Positions 1 through 9,196 are shown, counted from the first letter of the stretch. The stretch is 64,000 bases of DNA from JAGPUQ01 sp963708735 (GCA_963708735.1 CAVPTW010000022.1:186001-250000), one strand, 5' to 3'. Program-made: numbers and translations. The notes: a model not told the origin generated them from the sequence alone.

Positions 1-358
1 CCCGGGTTATCGCGCCACCAGCGGGCTGGTGCGCGAGTTACTGGGTAGCGGCGAAACTTCCCGGGTGCTGAATGGGGAGCCTGCACTGGCGCGCATTCAC
101 GGGCTGGAATCGCCGGTGAAGGTCACCGCCATCGTCACCAGCCGTCACGCCGATGGCGGTTACACGGTGTATGTGCCGACCGCGCCTTTCCCCACGTCGG
201 GGTTCGTCTATCACCTGCCGCCCGAATGCGTGGAGTTCCTGCCCGGCGTGTCGCTGGAAACCGCGCTGCGGACCGTGATCGCCTGCGGCGCCGGATCGGC
301 GGAAGTGGTTGCCCGGCGCGTGCCGGCGGAGCGCAAGCTCAACGTTGGCCCCGCTTGA
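1..358 (+). CDS. DUF502 family membrane protein, C-terminal part only
   Basis: The reading frame is open from the left edge (codons start at base 2), so the gene begins outside the window and only about 118 C-terminal residues are seen. The conserved DUF502 feature is visible: a Tyr-Val-Pro-Thr-x-Pro-x-Pro-Thr-Ser-Gly-Phe stretch followed by a pro-rich segment, then a hydrophobic segment ending in Cys-Gly-Ala-Gly. DUF502 proteins are inner-membrane proteins of unknown function with two N-terminal membrane segments, which lie outside this window. A GTG at 29 is inside the domain and should not be taken as the start. The 3' end overlaps the convergent mnmC gene by 20 bases. Confidence 0.8.
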   Translation, partial: PGYRATSGLVRELLGSGETSRVLNGEPALARIHGLESPVKVTAIVTSRHADGGYTVYVPTAPFPTSGFVYHLPPECVEFLPGVSLETALRTVIACGAGSAEVVARRVPAERKLNVGPA

Positions 359-2387
359 GGGCGCGGATCAAAAAGCGTGCGGGATTGAGCGCGATCACCA
401 GTTCCTGTGCCAGCGGTCGTGGCCGGCCTTCGATCAGGTCCGCCAGCAGGGTGGCGCACAGGGGTGCGTGGCTGAGGCCGCGCGAGCCGTGGCCGCCGTG
501 GATGAACAATCCCGGCCAGTAGCTGCCGGGGCGAGGGATGTCGGCGCGGGCATCGCGACGCAGCGGTGCGAAGGTCTCCAGCATCAGGTGTTCGATGGGC
601 GCCGGTCCCACCAGCGGCAGGTAATCCGGGGTAACGCAGCGCAGTCCGGCGCGGCCGGAGAGTTGCGCCGGGTCGGGCGCGCCCAGGATTTCGGGAAGGC
701 GGGGATCGGTGGCGCCGAGCTTGGCCAGGTTGTCGCGGTGTCCATCGCTGCGCACTTCAAGATGCGTGGCCGACAGATCGTAGGTTGCGCCGAAGGTGTG
801 CCGGCCGCCGACCGCAGGGCCCAGATAGCCCGCTCCGCAGATCACAGTGCGAAGTTTTTTGCTTGCCGGCGTCGCCGGACAGATGCTGATCTGGCCGTGA
901 ATGGCCTTGAGCGGTAAATGCCGGGTCTGCTCGAAGCGGGCCAGCTCGGTGGCATTGGCCAGAACCACCACGTCATAAGAGCCGGTGATTTCGCCACGGC
1001 GATGGCTCAGTTGCCAACCTTCAGCGCCATCGCGGGAGAGCGCGACGATCTCTGTGCTGCGAACAGCGATGCGAGGATGCTCGACGAGACGGCGGCATAC
1101 CGCCGTGGGATCGATCCAGCCGAGACCGGGCAGCAGCAGGCCACAGTCCGCGGCAAGCGGTAATCCCGCGATGGTGGCGAGCTCCGACGCCTCGACGAGG
1201 AGCGCGATTTCAGCGGGGTGGCGGGCGGCGATCCGGCGCAGTTGTTCCGCGTGGGCAGCCGTTTCCGGCAGCAGCAAGACACCGCAGTGGTTGCCGAGTC
1301 CGTCCCGCCAGAAGTCCCGGTAATAGTTCTGAGCAAAGAGCAGGGCGGCCAGATTGATGGCACCGAAGGCGGAGGGCTCCGCGGTCAGGCGTGGATAGAG
1401 CACGCCCTGGGGATTGCCCGAGGCGCCGCTGGCGATGGTGGCGCGATCGTACAGGGTCACCTGCCAGCCGCGCTCCGCCAGCGCGCGGGCACTGGTACAG
1501 CCGGCGATACCGGCGCCGATGACGGCTGCTGTTCCCGGCGCGGTGCCGTACTCCGCGGCGTCCAGATACCAGGGCGCGCCGGCCGGTCGGTGGCGTTGGG
1601 GCTGCGGGGCGGCGGCTTCCGCGGGGGCTGGCAACGCCGGAAACTCCCCGCGCAGCATGTCCCGCTTACTGCCGTGGCCCGCGACCTTGTCGACCGTAAA
1701 ACCCGCGTCGGCAAGGCCGCGGCGCACGCTGCCGGCTGCCGTGAAGGTCGCAAAGCTGGTGCCGGCGCGACTCAGCACAGCGAGTTGCGCGAACAGTTCG
1801 GGACGCCACATGTCGGGGTTGCGGGCAGGTGCAAAGCCATCGAGGAACCAGGCGTCGATTTTTGGCGCGGTGCCGTGGCGGAAGAGCGGGTGATCCGAGG
1901 CCTGCACCTGATTCAGCATGATGGTTGCATCGCCCAGCAGCAGCGTGAGCTGAATCCGTCCGCCGGCAAGCACCAGGCGGTGGCAGCCGGCAACCGGTGG
2001 CGGATAGTCCCGGGCAAGTTCCGTAGCCAGGGCCGCGAAGGCGGGCCATTGCGCCAGGGCGCATGCGAAATCTCCGCGCGCCAGTGGGTATTTTTCTACC
2101 GAGACATAGTGCAGCACTGCCGTTTCCGGCGCACTGGCGAGCCACAGGCTGCCGGCCACAAGAAAGTTGAGTCCGCTGCCGAATCCGGTCTCGCCGATGA
2201 CAAATCCCTCGCCTGCGCGCAACGATTGCCAGCGCTTGAGCAGCTGGTTGCCGGCAATGAACACATGCCGGGTCTCGCCCAGGCCATCGGCGGGTGAATG
2301 ATAGATGTCGTCGAAGTGAACCGAGCGCAGGACGCCGTCGCGCCAGATGACGGCCGCCGGAGCGAGGTGGTCGGGCGGCTTGCTCAT
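339..2387 (-). CDS. mnmC: MnmC, bifunctional tRNA wobble-uridine modification enzyme
   Basis: MnmC completes 5-methylaminomethyl-2-thiouridine at U34 of several tRNAs. Its FAD domain removes the carboxymethyl group from cmnm5s2U, and its methyltransferase domain then methylates nm5s2U with SAM. Both halves are present in 682 residues, close to the E. coli length. The N-terminal DUF752 methyltransferase has the SAM loop GETGFGSGLNF at 65-75 and an Asp-Gly-Phe-Ala-Pro segment near 183. The C-terminal oxidoreductase opens with a Rossmann IGAGIAG at 290-296. The start ATG at 2387 has only a weak ribosome binding site. The gene is divergent from leuC and convergent with the DUF502 gene. Confidence 0.95.
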   Translation of the reverse strand: MSKPPDHLAPAAVIWRDGVLRSVHFDDIYHSPADGLGETRHVFIAGNQLLKRWQSLRAGEGFVIGETGFGSGLNFLVAGSLWLASAPETAVLHYVSVEKYPLARGDFACALAQWPAFAALATELARDYPPPVAGCHRLVLAGGRIQLTLLLGDATIMLNQVQASDHPLFRHGTAPKIDAWFLDGFAPARNPDMWRPELFAQLAVLSRAGTSFATFTAAGSVRRGLADAGFTVDKVAGHGSKRDMLRGEFPALPAPAEAAAPQPQRHRPAGAPWYLDAAEYGTAPGTAAVIGAGIAGCTSARALAERGWQVTLYDRATIASGASGNPQGVLYPRLTAEPSAFGAINLAALLFAQNYYRDFWRDGLGNHCGVLLLPETAAHAEQLRRIAARHPAEIALLVEASELATIAGLPLAADCGLLLPGLGWIDPTAVCRRLVEHPRIAVRSTEIVALSRDGAEGWQLSHRRGEITGSYDVVVLANATELARFEQTRHLPLKAIHGQISICPATPASKKLRTVICGAGYLGPAVGGRHTFGATYDLSATHLEVRSDGHRDNLAKLGATDPRLPEILGAPDPAQLSGRAGLRCVTPDYLPLVGPAPIEHLMLETFAPLRRDARADIPRPGSYWPGLFIHGGHGSRGLSHAPLCATLLADLIEGRPRPLAQELVIALNPARFLIRALKRGQR

Positions 2388-2500
2388 CCGGGCTGGTATA
2401 TCGAGGTCATCGCGCTGTTACGAAATAGGTCCATGCGGAGATGCCGCGCAGTGAAGGCCGTGAATTCTACGGTGAAGTTGCAACCAACAGGACCATGAAT

Positions 2501-2529
2501 TTGTTTTATAGGCCCGGGATCGCTAGACT
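2501..2529 (+). promoter_or_regulatory. Candidate sigma70 promoter of leuCD
   Basis: TTGTTT (2501-2506) and TAGACT (2524-2529) are separated by 17 bases, and the leuC ATG lies 38 bases downstream. The surrounding DNA is locally AT-rich in an otherwise GC-rich window. The match was made by eye, with no experimental support. Confidence 0.5.
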
Positions 2530-2566
2530 TTCCGGCTGTTTTTTGACCCACACGGCGGATGCGGCG

Positions 2567-4006
2567 ATGGCCGGCAAAACCCTGTACGACAAGCTTTGGG
2601 AATCCCATCTGGTGCGCCAGAACGACGATGGCTCGGCGCTGCTCTACATCGACCGCCATCTGCTGCACGAAGTGACTTCGCCACAGGCGTTCGAGGGCTT
2701 GCGGCTGGCGGGGCGCAAGCCCTGGCGCATCGACGCCAATCTGGCCACGCCGGATCACAATGTTCCCACCACCAGCGTCGAGCGGCGCGGCGGCATTGCG
2801 GCCATTGCCGATGAGGTTTCGCGCATCCAGGTGCAGACCCTGGACGACAACTGCGCGCGCTACGGCATTTTGCAGTTTGGCATGCACGACGCGCGGCAGG
2901 GCATCGTGCATGTCATCGGGCCGGAGCAGGGCGCGACCCTGCCGGGCATGACCGTGGTGTGCGGCGACTCTCATACGTCCACACATGGCGCCTTCGGCGC
3001 GCTGGCGCACGGCATCGGCACCTCGGAAGTCGAGCATGTGCTCGCCACTCAATGCCTGATCGCCCAGAAAATGAAGAATTTGCAGGTGCGGGTCGAAGGC
3101 GAGCTCGCGCCGGGCGTCACCGCCAAGGACATCGCACTGGCCGTGATCGGCACCATCGGCACCGCTGGTGGTACTGGCTATGCGCTCGAATTCGCGGGCA
3201 GCGCGATTCGCGCGTTGTCCATGGAGGGCCGCATGACGCTCTGCAACATGGCCATCGAGGCCGGTGCCCGGGTGGGTCTGGTCGCGGTCGACGCCAAGAC
3301 CATCGACTATGTGAAAGGACGTCTCTTTGCGCCCCGGGGCGCGCAGTGGGAGCAGGCCGTGGCGAACTGGCGGCAGCTGCATTCCGATGCCGATGCCGTT
3401 TTCGACAAGGTGGTGGAGTTGCACGCGGACGACATCAGGCCCCAGGTCAGCTGGGGGACTTCGCCGGAAATGGTGGTGGCGGTGGATGCCCGCGTGCCGG
3501 ACCCGACAGTCGAGCCGGACCCGACCAAACGGGATTCCATCGAGCGGGCCCTCAAGTACATGGGGCTCGTCGCCAATCAGGCGATCACCGACATCCGGCT
3601 GGATCGCATTTTCATCGGGTCCTGCACCAATTCACGGATCGAGGATCTGCGCGCGGCAGCGGCCGTTGCGAAGGGCCGCAAGGTGGCTGCGAGTGTCAAG
3701 CAGGCGCTGGTCGTGCCCGGCTCCGGGCCGGTCAAGGCCCAAGCCGAGCAGGAAGGACTCGACAGGATCTTCATCGAAGCCGGATTCGAGTGGCGTGAAC
3801 CCGGCTGCTCCATGTGCCTGGCCATGAATGCGGATCGTCTCGAAGCCGGCGAGCACTGCGCGTCCACGTCGAACCGCAACTTTGAAGGTCGGCAGGGCGC
3901 CGGTGGCCGCACCCATCTGGTCAGTCCGGCGATGGCGGCCGCGGCCGCGGTGTGCGGGCATTTTGTCGATGTCCGGGAATTACTGGAGCAGGGGGAGGTG
4001 GCATGA
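2567..4006 (+). CDS. leuC: 3-isopropylmalate dehydratase large subunit
   Basis: LeuC with LeuD isomerises 2-isopropylmalate to 3-isopropylmalate in leucine biosynthesis, using a [4Fe-4S] cluster. The 479 residues cover the whole aconitase-type domain. The three cluster cysteines are Cys353 (in GSCTNSRIEDL) and Cys414/Cys417 (in PGCSMC), the spacing expected for LeuC. The frame is open further upstream, but the ATG at 2567 gives the standard MAGKTLYDKLW N-terminus and the residues before it look untranslated. The stop overlaps the leuD start (ATGA), so the two subunits are translationally coupled. Confidence 0.97.
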   Translation: MAGKTLYDKLWESHLVRQNDDGSALLYIDRHLLHEVTSPQAFEGLRLAGRKPWRIDANLATPDHNVPTTSVERRGGIAAIADEVSRIQVQTLDDNCARYGILQFGMHDARQGIVHVIGPEQGATLPGMTVVCGDSHTSTHGAFGALAHGIGTSEVEHVLATQCLIAQKMKNLQVRVEGELAPGVTAKDIALAVIGTIGTAGGTGYALEFAGSAIRALSMEGRMTLCNMAIEAGARVGLVAVDAKTIDYVKGRLFAPRGAQWEQAVANWRQLHSDADAVFDKVVELHADDIRPQVSWGTSPEMVVAVDARVPDPTVEPDPTKRDSIERALKYMGLVANQAITDIRLDRIFIGSCTNSRIEDLRAAAAVAKGRKVAASVKQALVVPGSGPVKAQAEQEGLDRIFIEAGFEWREPGCSMCLAMNADRLEAGEHCASTSNRNFEGRQGAGGRTHLVSPAMAAAAAVCGHFVDVRELLEQGEVA

Positions 4007-4647
4007 AAGCTTTTACCCGGCATCAGGGGCTGGTCGCGCCCCTGGATCGCGCCAATGTCGACACTGACCAGATCATTCCGAAACAGTTTCTGAAGTCGAT
4101 CCGACGTACCGGCTTTGGCCCCAATCTGTTCGACGAGTGGCGCTATCTGGATGTGGGGGAGCCGGGACGGGACAATTCGAAACGTCCCCTGAACCCCGAT
4201 TTTGTGCTCAATCAGCCGCGCTATCAGGGTGCCAGCGTGTTGCTTGCGCGGGAGAACTTCGGCTGCGGCTCGTCCCGCGAGCATGCCCCCTGGGCGCTGG
4301 AGGAATACGGGTTTCGCGTCCTGATTGCCCCCAGCTACGCCGATATTTTCTATAACAACTGCTTTAAGAATGGCTTGTTACCCATTGTTTTATCTGATGA
4401 TGAAGTGGATGATCTCTTTCGGCAAGTCACAGTCACCGAGGGTTACCAGCTCACCATAGACCTCGCCGGCCAGACCGTTACCCGGCCCGACGGCAGGATC
4501 TATCACTTCGAGGTGGATGAGTTCCGCAAGCATTGCCTGCTGGAAGGCCTGGACGAAATCGGTCTGACGCTGGCGCACAGCGACCAGATCCGGGCGTTCG
4601 AGGCGCGCCACCGCGCAGCGCATCCCTGGCTGTTTGGCGCGGGTTGA
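4003..4647 (+). CDS. leuD: 3-isopropylmalate dehydratase small subunit
   Basis: LeuD is the swivelling small subunit that completes the LeuC active site. The protein has 214 residues, near the usual 200-215, and shows the family signatures NVDTDQIIPKQFL near the N-terminus and NFGCGSSREHAPWAL mid-protein. The ATG overlaps the leuC stop and is preceded by a GGGGGAGG ribosome binding site. In Pseudomonas the next genes are a methyltransferase and leuB; here only the methyltransferase follows. Confidence 0.97.
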   Translation: MKAFTRHQGLVAPLDRANVDTDQIIPKQFLKSIRRTGFGPNLFDEWRYLDVGEPGRDNSKRPLNPDFVLNQPRYQGASVLLARENFGCGSSREHAPWALEEYGFRVLIAPSYADIFYNNCFKNGLLPIVLSDDEVDDLFRQVTVTEGYQLTIDLAGQTVTRPDGRIYHFEVDEFRKHCLLEGLDEIGLTLAHSDQIRAFEARHRAAHPWLFGAG

Positions 4648-4677
4648 TCAGTGACTTGCGGACAGGGAGGGATTGGC

Positions 4678-5442
4678 ATGAGTGATCAAAGTCACGCCGA
4701 GGCGGTGCGCCGTCAATTCGGCGCCCAGGCCGGTGTCTATCTGAGCAGTGTCGTACACGCCCAGGGTCCCGAGTTTGCCGAACTGCGCGACGCCGTCGCG
4801 GCGCGCCCGGGAGCGCAGGTGCTGGATCTGGGTTGCGGTGCCGGTCATGTCAGCTATCAGGTCGCGCCCCTTGCCGGCGCGGTCGTGGCCTACGATCTGG
4901 CCCCGGAAATGCTTGCCATCGTCGCAGCTACGGCCCGAGAGCGCGGACTGGGCAACATCACCACTACCCAGGGTGCTGCGGAACATTTGCCATTTCCGGA
5001 CCGGCAGTTCGATCTGGTGTTCAGCCGCTATTCCGCGCACCACTGGAGCGATCTGGGTGGCGCGCTGCGCGAAGTTCACCGGGTGCTGAAACCGGGCGGG
5101 CGCACGGCGTTTGTGGACCTTGCCGGCGCCCCCCGACCGCTGCTCGACACCCATCTTCAGACGGTCGAGGTACTGCGTGATCCCAGCCATGTGCGCGACT
5201 ACACCCCGGCGGAATGGCTGCAACTGGTCGCGCAGGCGGGCCTCAAGCCCGAGCGGCACGCACTCTCGCGCCTGCGGCTCGAGTTCGCGTCCTGGGTGGC
5301 GCGCATGCAGACTCCGGAACCGCTGCGGGTCGCGATCCGCACGCTGCAGGATGGGGCCAGCAGCGAGGTGCGGGATTACTTTGCGATCGAGGCGGATGGT
5401 TCCTTCAGTGCCGATGTTCTGGTGCTCTGGGCTTCCCGCTGA
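4678..5442 (+). CDS. Class I SAM-dependent methyltransferase (YcgJ/UbiE-like)
   Basis: This is a 254-residue soluble Methyltransf_11-type enzyme. SAM-binding motif I is VLDLGCGAGHVSYQ near residues 44-57; an acidic residue follows in the next strand (VAYDLAPEML), then FSRYSAHHW and LKPGGRTAFVDL, the usual post-I and motif III positions. The substrate cannot be read from sequence; relatives include the small-molecule methyltransferases of the UbiE/YcgJ group. The ATG at 4678 has an AGGGAGG ribosome binding site, better placed than an in-frame GTG at 4651. It lies 30 bases after leuD, as in the Pseudomonas leu locus, and was probably co-transcribed. Confidence 0.85.
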   Translation: MSDQSHAEAVRRQFGAQAGVYLSSVVHAQGPEFAELRDAVAARPGAQVLDLGCGAGHVSYQVAPLAGAVVAYDLAPEMLAIVAATARERGLGNITTTQGAAEHLPFPDRQFDLVFSRYSAHHWSDLGGALREVHRVLKPGGRTAFVDLAGAPRPLLDTHLQTVEVLRDPSHVRDYTPAEWLQLVAQAGLKPERHALSRLRLEFASWVARMQTPEPLRVAIRTLQDGASSEVRDYFAIEADGSFSADVLVLWASR

Positions 5443-5511
5443 TTGACTGACCGGATGCCCATCAGCGTGTTTTATGATTAATGCAGTAGTTGTCAAAGCG
5501 AGTTTAATTTA

Positions 5512-6618
5512 ATGAAAAATATAGGTCTTGTGGGCTGGCGAGGGATGGTCGGCTCGGTGCTGATGACGCGCATGACCGAGGCGGGTGATTTCGCCACGAT
5601 CCGCCCCCACTTCTTTACCACCTCCCAGGCGGGACAGCCGGGGCCGGACGTCGGCCAGGGTCGCAGCGCGCTGCTCGACGCCATGGATATCGACCAGCTG
5701 CACGCCATGGACGCCATAGTTACCTGCCAGGGCGGCGATTACACCAAGGCGGTGTTTCCCCGCTTGCAGGCGACCGGCTGGAACGGCTACTGGATCGACG
5801 CGGCATCCGCGTTGCGCATGAACGATGACGCGGTCATCGTGCTGGACCCGGTCAATCGTGGCGTGATCGCGCAGGCCCTGGATGCCGGTCGGCGCGTATT
5901 CGTTGGCGGCAATTGCACCGTGAGTCTGATGCTGATGGGCCTGGGTGGCCTGTTCCAGGCCGGGCTGGTGGAATGGGTGTCCGCGATGACCTATCAGGCC
6001 GCGTCCGGTGCTGGCGCACCCAATATGCGGGAACTGCTCGCCCAGATGGGCGCGGCACACGATTCAGTCCGGGATTTACTGGCGGATCCGGCCAGCTCCA
6101 TCATCGACATCGACCGCCGCGTGACCGAAGCACTGCGCGCGCCGGGGTTCCCGATAGCGGAGTTCGGCCACCCGCTCGCCGGTAGCCTGTTGCCCTGGAT
6201 CGACGTCGAACTCGACAACGGCCAGAGTCGCGAGGAATGGAAAGGGGGCGCCGAGGCCAACAAGATTCTCGGTCGTCAGGACCATCCGGTGCCCATCGAT
6301 GGACTCTGCGTCCGCATCGGTGCCATGCGTTGCCACAGCCAGGCACTGACCATCAAGCTGACCCGCGACCTGTCCATCGCGGAGATTGAGGCGCTGATCG
6401 CGGCGGCCAACGACTGGGTGCGCGTCGTGCCCAACCACCGGGAGGACAGTCTGAGCGCATTGACGCCGGCAGCGGTCACCGGGAAGCTGGAAGTCCCTGT
6501 GGGTCGCCTGCGCAAGCTCGCCATGGGCGGCGAGTATCTGACCGCGTTTACCGTTGGCGATCAGTTGCTCTGGGGCGCGGCGGAGCCGTTGCGGCGGATG
6601 CTGCAACTGGTGCTGTAG
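5512..6618 (+). CDS. asd: Aspartate-semialdehyde dehydrogenase
   Basis: Asd reduces aspartyl-4-phosphate to aspartate semialdehyde with NADPH, the branch step for lysine/diaminopimelate, threonine and methionine. The 368 residues match the gammaproteobacterial form. The N-terminal nucleotide-binding motif is GLVGWRGMVGSVL and the catalytic nucleophile is Cys135 in GGNCTVSLM. The ATG lies in an AT-rich 69-base gap after the methyltransferase, where Pseudomonas carries leuB. A perfect inverted repeat follows 12 bases after the stop. Confidence 0.97.
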   Translation: MKNIGLVGWRGMVGSVLMTRMTEAGDFATIRPHFFTTSQAGQPGPDVGQGRSALLDAMDIDQLHAMDAIVTCQGGDYTKAVFPRLQATGWNGYWIDAASALRMNDDAVIVLDPVNRGVIAQALDAGRRVFVGGNCTVSLMLMGLGGLFQAGLVEWVSAMTYQAASGAGAPNMRELLAQMGAAHDSVRDLLADPASSIIDIDRRVTEALRAPGFPIAEFGHPLAGSLLPWIDVELDNGQSREEWKGGAEANKILGRQDHPVPIDGLCVRIGAMRCHSQALTIKLTRDLSIAEIEALIAAANDWVRVVPNHREDSLSALTPAAVTGKLEVPVGRLRKLAMGGEYLTAFTVGDQLLWGAAEPLRRMLQLVL

Positions 6619-6629
6619 TGAACGGGGTT

Positions 6630-6651
6630 GGTGCGCGAGCGCTCGCGCACC
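6630..6651. repeat. 22-base perfect inverted repeat downstream of asd
   Basis: Bases 6630-6651 read identically on both strands (arm GGTGCGCGAGC). In RNA this would fold into a very stable GC-rich hairpin just after the asd stop codon, which suggests a transcript end or 3' stabiliser. No clear T-run follows, so a classical intrinsic terminator is not shown. It could instead be a protein-binding palindrome in the asd-fimV gap. Confidence 0.7.
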
Positions 6652-6688
6652 GAATTTGAGACCTCGATCTGTTTTCGGCGGCTTTTTG

Positions 6689-6719
6689 TGGACATAAACT
6701 GTCAGACTGGAATTATGAT
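6689..6719 (+). promoter_or_regulatory. Candidate promoter of fimV
   Basis: TGGACA (6689-6694) and TATGAT (6714-6719) lie in an AT-rich 100-base stretch upstream of fimV. The 19-base spacing is longer than ideal, so the call is tentative. A transcript starting here would carry a leader of about 90 bases. Confidence 0.35.
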
Positions 6720-6817
6720 AACTAATAGCTGGTTAGCGAGCGATTTTGGTGTAAATATTCAACAGTAGGCTGATTACTCTTGGGACGATGGGACAACTGC
6801 AGCAGGAAGATACGCAC

Positions 6818-9193
6818 ATGGCTTCACGGACATTGAGATACTCTCTGGGACTGTTGGCCCTGGTGGCGGCGCAGTGGGCCCTGGCGGTTGGTTTGGGTGA
6901 AATCAAGCTTCAGTCGGCGATGAATGAGCCGCTGCGCGCCGAGATAGCGCTGCTTAGCGTAGGTGATCTCAACGAATCGCAAATAGCGGCAAAATTGGCC
7001 TCACCAGAGGATTTTCAACGCGCTGGAGTCGAACGTGAGTTTCAGCTCGCGGACCTCCACTTCAAGGTTGACCTGTCGAACACTGCCAATCCTGTGATCC
7101 GGGTGTCTTCACGGCACCCAATGAAGGAACCCTATCTCAATTTTCTGCTGGAATTGCGCTGGACATCCGGTCGCTTGCTCCGCGAATACACTCTGCTCCT
7201 GGATCCGCCGGTCTTTGCCGGGGCGCTGTCCGCGGGAAAGACTGTTGCCGCGGTACCATCCACCGCGGCAGATAGCCCTCGCTCCTCAGCGCCTGCGTCT
7301 GAGCCGTCCCGGCGGTCGCCGGCGCATGGCGCAGCGCGAACATCGGCGCCGGCGAACGGCAGCTACCGGGTGCAAGCCGGCGACACGCTGTGGAGAATCG
7401 CGGTGCGTAATCAGCCCCAGGGCGTCACCGCACAGCAGGCGATGCAGGCGATACTGGCGGCCAATCCCGACGCATTCATTCGGGCGAATCCCAATCTGAT
7501 CCGGCGCGACGCGGTACTGAACCTGCCCGATGCCGCGGCCATGGCCGCGGTCGACCAAAGCCGCGCCACGAATCAATTGCGTGCTGCCCAACCGGTTTCC
7601 GATCGCGTCATCGAGTCGCATACCAGGACCGCTGAAAAGTCGAGTGCCGACAGTGACAACGGTGAGCTGCATCTCGCCGGCGATGTCAGCAGCGCCAATG
7701 TCAATTCCGCTGCCATGGGTAGCCGGAAGTCCGGAGGTGCGTCGGATGCGTCGCACACGGATATCGGCTCAGCACTGGAAGAAAAGGACCGGGTCGAGCG
7801 CGAAAACGCCGAGCTGAGGGCGCGGGTTGCGAGTCTCGAAGAACAGGTGAAAGCTGCGTCCCGCCTCGTTGAAATCAGCGACCCGGCATTGGCGGCATTG
7901 CAAAAAGGCGGTGCGGAAAAGACGCCAGACACCGCCGCTGCCGACACCGAGAAGTCGGCAGATACGGCCGCAGCCGGCTCGGTGACGCCAATTGCGGAAG
8001 CGCCATTGTCCGGGCAGCCGGCCGAGTCGGCGCCAAATGCCGAAGCGGGCACGATTGCCGGCCAGACCGATAATGCAGCTCAGACATCGACTGCACCGGA
8101 TGCAAGTGGCGCCGTACCCGTGCCGGTCACTACCGGTGCTGGTGATGCCGCGGCGCCAGTGGCGCAAGCAGTTCCGCCTGCGGACCAAAGCCCTCTGGAT
8201 GCCGTCGCCAAACTGCGCTCCTGGCTGGTGCCGGCGCTGGGTCTCACGGGAATACTGTTGCTGGTAGCCATGGGTCTTGCGGCCTTGCGTGGTCGTGCCA
8301 CACAGCAGCACGGACTGCGCCTGCCGGGCGAGCTTGAAGCCAAGGGAACGCGCACAGCCGCGTTTGACCATGATCAGACGGCGCCTGTTGCCCTCGACCA
8401 CGAGGATTTGTTGCCGACGGAGGCCAGCTTCAACGAAGGTCCGGACCAGATTCTGGAAGAGGTCGATGTCTGCCTGTCGTTTGGTAATGAACAGCAGGCG
8501 AGCGAACTGCTGACCGACGCTTTGGCACGCTATCCAAGGCATTCCGGATTGCACCTCAAGATGCTGGCACTGCTGGCGCAACAAGGCGACCGGGCTGGCT
8601 TCGAGGCGGCGCTTCCGAAGCTTGAGGCCCTGGATGATCCGGGTGCCACCGAGTCCGCCAATGCACTGCGGCGGGAGTTGCAGGAGCGCGAGCTAGCCTC
8701 GGCTCCCGAGACTCCGGCAGCCGCTGCTCCGGTAGACTCTGCTCCGGCAGACTCTGCTCCAGCAGATATCGAGTCCTCCTTGGCAGCGGAAAATCGGGAT
8801 TTCGATCTCGATCTCGATCTGGACCTGCCAGCCGCGTCTCCGACCGCCACAGCAGCGACCGAGACGCAGCCGGAAGCGCCCGATGAGCTCGAAGATTTTG
8901 ACCTGGGCTTGCTGGACAACGACTCGCTGGACAATGAACTGACGAATTCGGCCCAGGACCTTGTCGAACCGCCGGTCGCAGCGACCGCCGAATCCTGGCA
9001 GGCCACATCTCTGGATGGCGATCTGGATCTGTTCGAGCCGGGGCAGGAGATGGCCACCCAGATCGAACTGGCGGAAGCCTATGTCGATATGGGGGACGCG
9101 GAAGGCGCGCGGGAAATCCTCGATTACGTGCTTCAGGGTGGGGATGAGGCGCAGAAGGAATCCGCACGGCAGTTGCTCGCCAGACTCGGGTAG
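6818..9193 (+). CDS. fimV: FimV/HubP family polar landmark protein
   Basis: FimV is a peptidoglycan-binding inner-membrane hub that organises the cell pole and supports type IV pili/type II secretion in pseudomonads (HubP in Vibrio). The 791 residues show, in order: a signal/anchor segment (about 5-24), the conserved FimV N-domain starting GLGEIKLQSAMNEPL, a LysM domain from about residue 183 (YRVQAGDTLWRIA), a coiled coil, a low-complexity linker, one membrane helix near 468-487, an acidic cytoplasmic region and the C-terminal FimV motif (ATQIELAEAYVDMGD). The ATG at 6818 is preferred over 6788 because CAGGAAGA lies just upstream and it starts directly at the signal segment. Confidence 0.93.
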   Translation: MASRTLRYSLGLLALVAAQWALAVGLGEIKLQSAMNEPLRAEIALLSVGDLNESQIAAKLASPEDFQRAGVEREFQLADLHFKVDLSNTANPVIRVSSRHPMKEPYLNFLLELRWTSGRLLREYTLLLDPPVFAGALSAGKTVAAVPSTAADSPRSSAPASEPSRRSPAHGAARTSAPANGSYRVQAGDTLWRIAVRNQPQGVTAQQAMQAILAANPDAFIRANPNLIRRDAVLNLPDAAAMAAVDQSRATNQLRAAQPVSDRVIESHTRTAEKSSADSDNGELHLAGDVSSANVNSAAMGSRKSGGASDASHTDIGSALEEKDRVERENAELRARVASLEEQVKAASRLVEISDPALAALQKGGAEKTPDTAAADTEKSADTAAAGSVTPIAEAPLSGQPAESAPNAEAGTIAGQTDNAAQTSTAPDASGAVPVPVTTGAGDAAAPVAQAVPPADQSPLDAVAKLRSWLVPALGLTGILLLVAMGLAALRGRATQQHGLRLPGELEAKGTRTAAFDHDQTAPVALDHEDLLPTEASFNEGPDQILEEVDVCLSFGNEQQASELLTDALARYPRHSGLHLKMLALLAQQGDRAGFEAALPKLEALDDPGATESANALRRELQERELASAPETPAAAAPVDSAPADSAPADIESSLAAENRDFDLDLDLDLPAASPTATAATETQPEAPDELEDFDLGLLDNDSLDNELTNSAQDLVEPPVAATAESWQATSLDGDLDLFEPGQEMATQIELAEAYVDMGDAEGAREILDYVLQGGDEAQKESARQLLARLG
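8726..8770 (+). repeat. In-frame 15-base repeats inside fimV
   Basis: Three imperfect 15-base units (8726-8740, 8741-8755, 8756-8770) encode Ala-Pro-Val/Ala-Asp-Ser-type pentapeptides. Just downstream a short run of GATCTC-like hexamers encodes alternating Asp-Leu. Both are in frame and lie in the acidic cytoplasmic linker, so slippage would change length without breaking the protein. Confidence 0.8.
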
Positions 9194-9196
9194 CGG

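Noticed and set aside
6630..6651. Intrinsic terminator of asd
   Set aside because: The stem is strong, but there is no T-run and no loop, so it was listed only as an inverted repeat.
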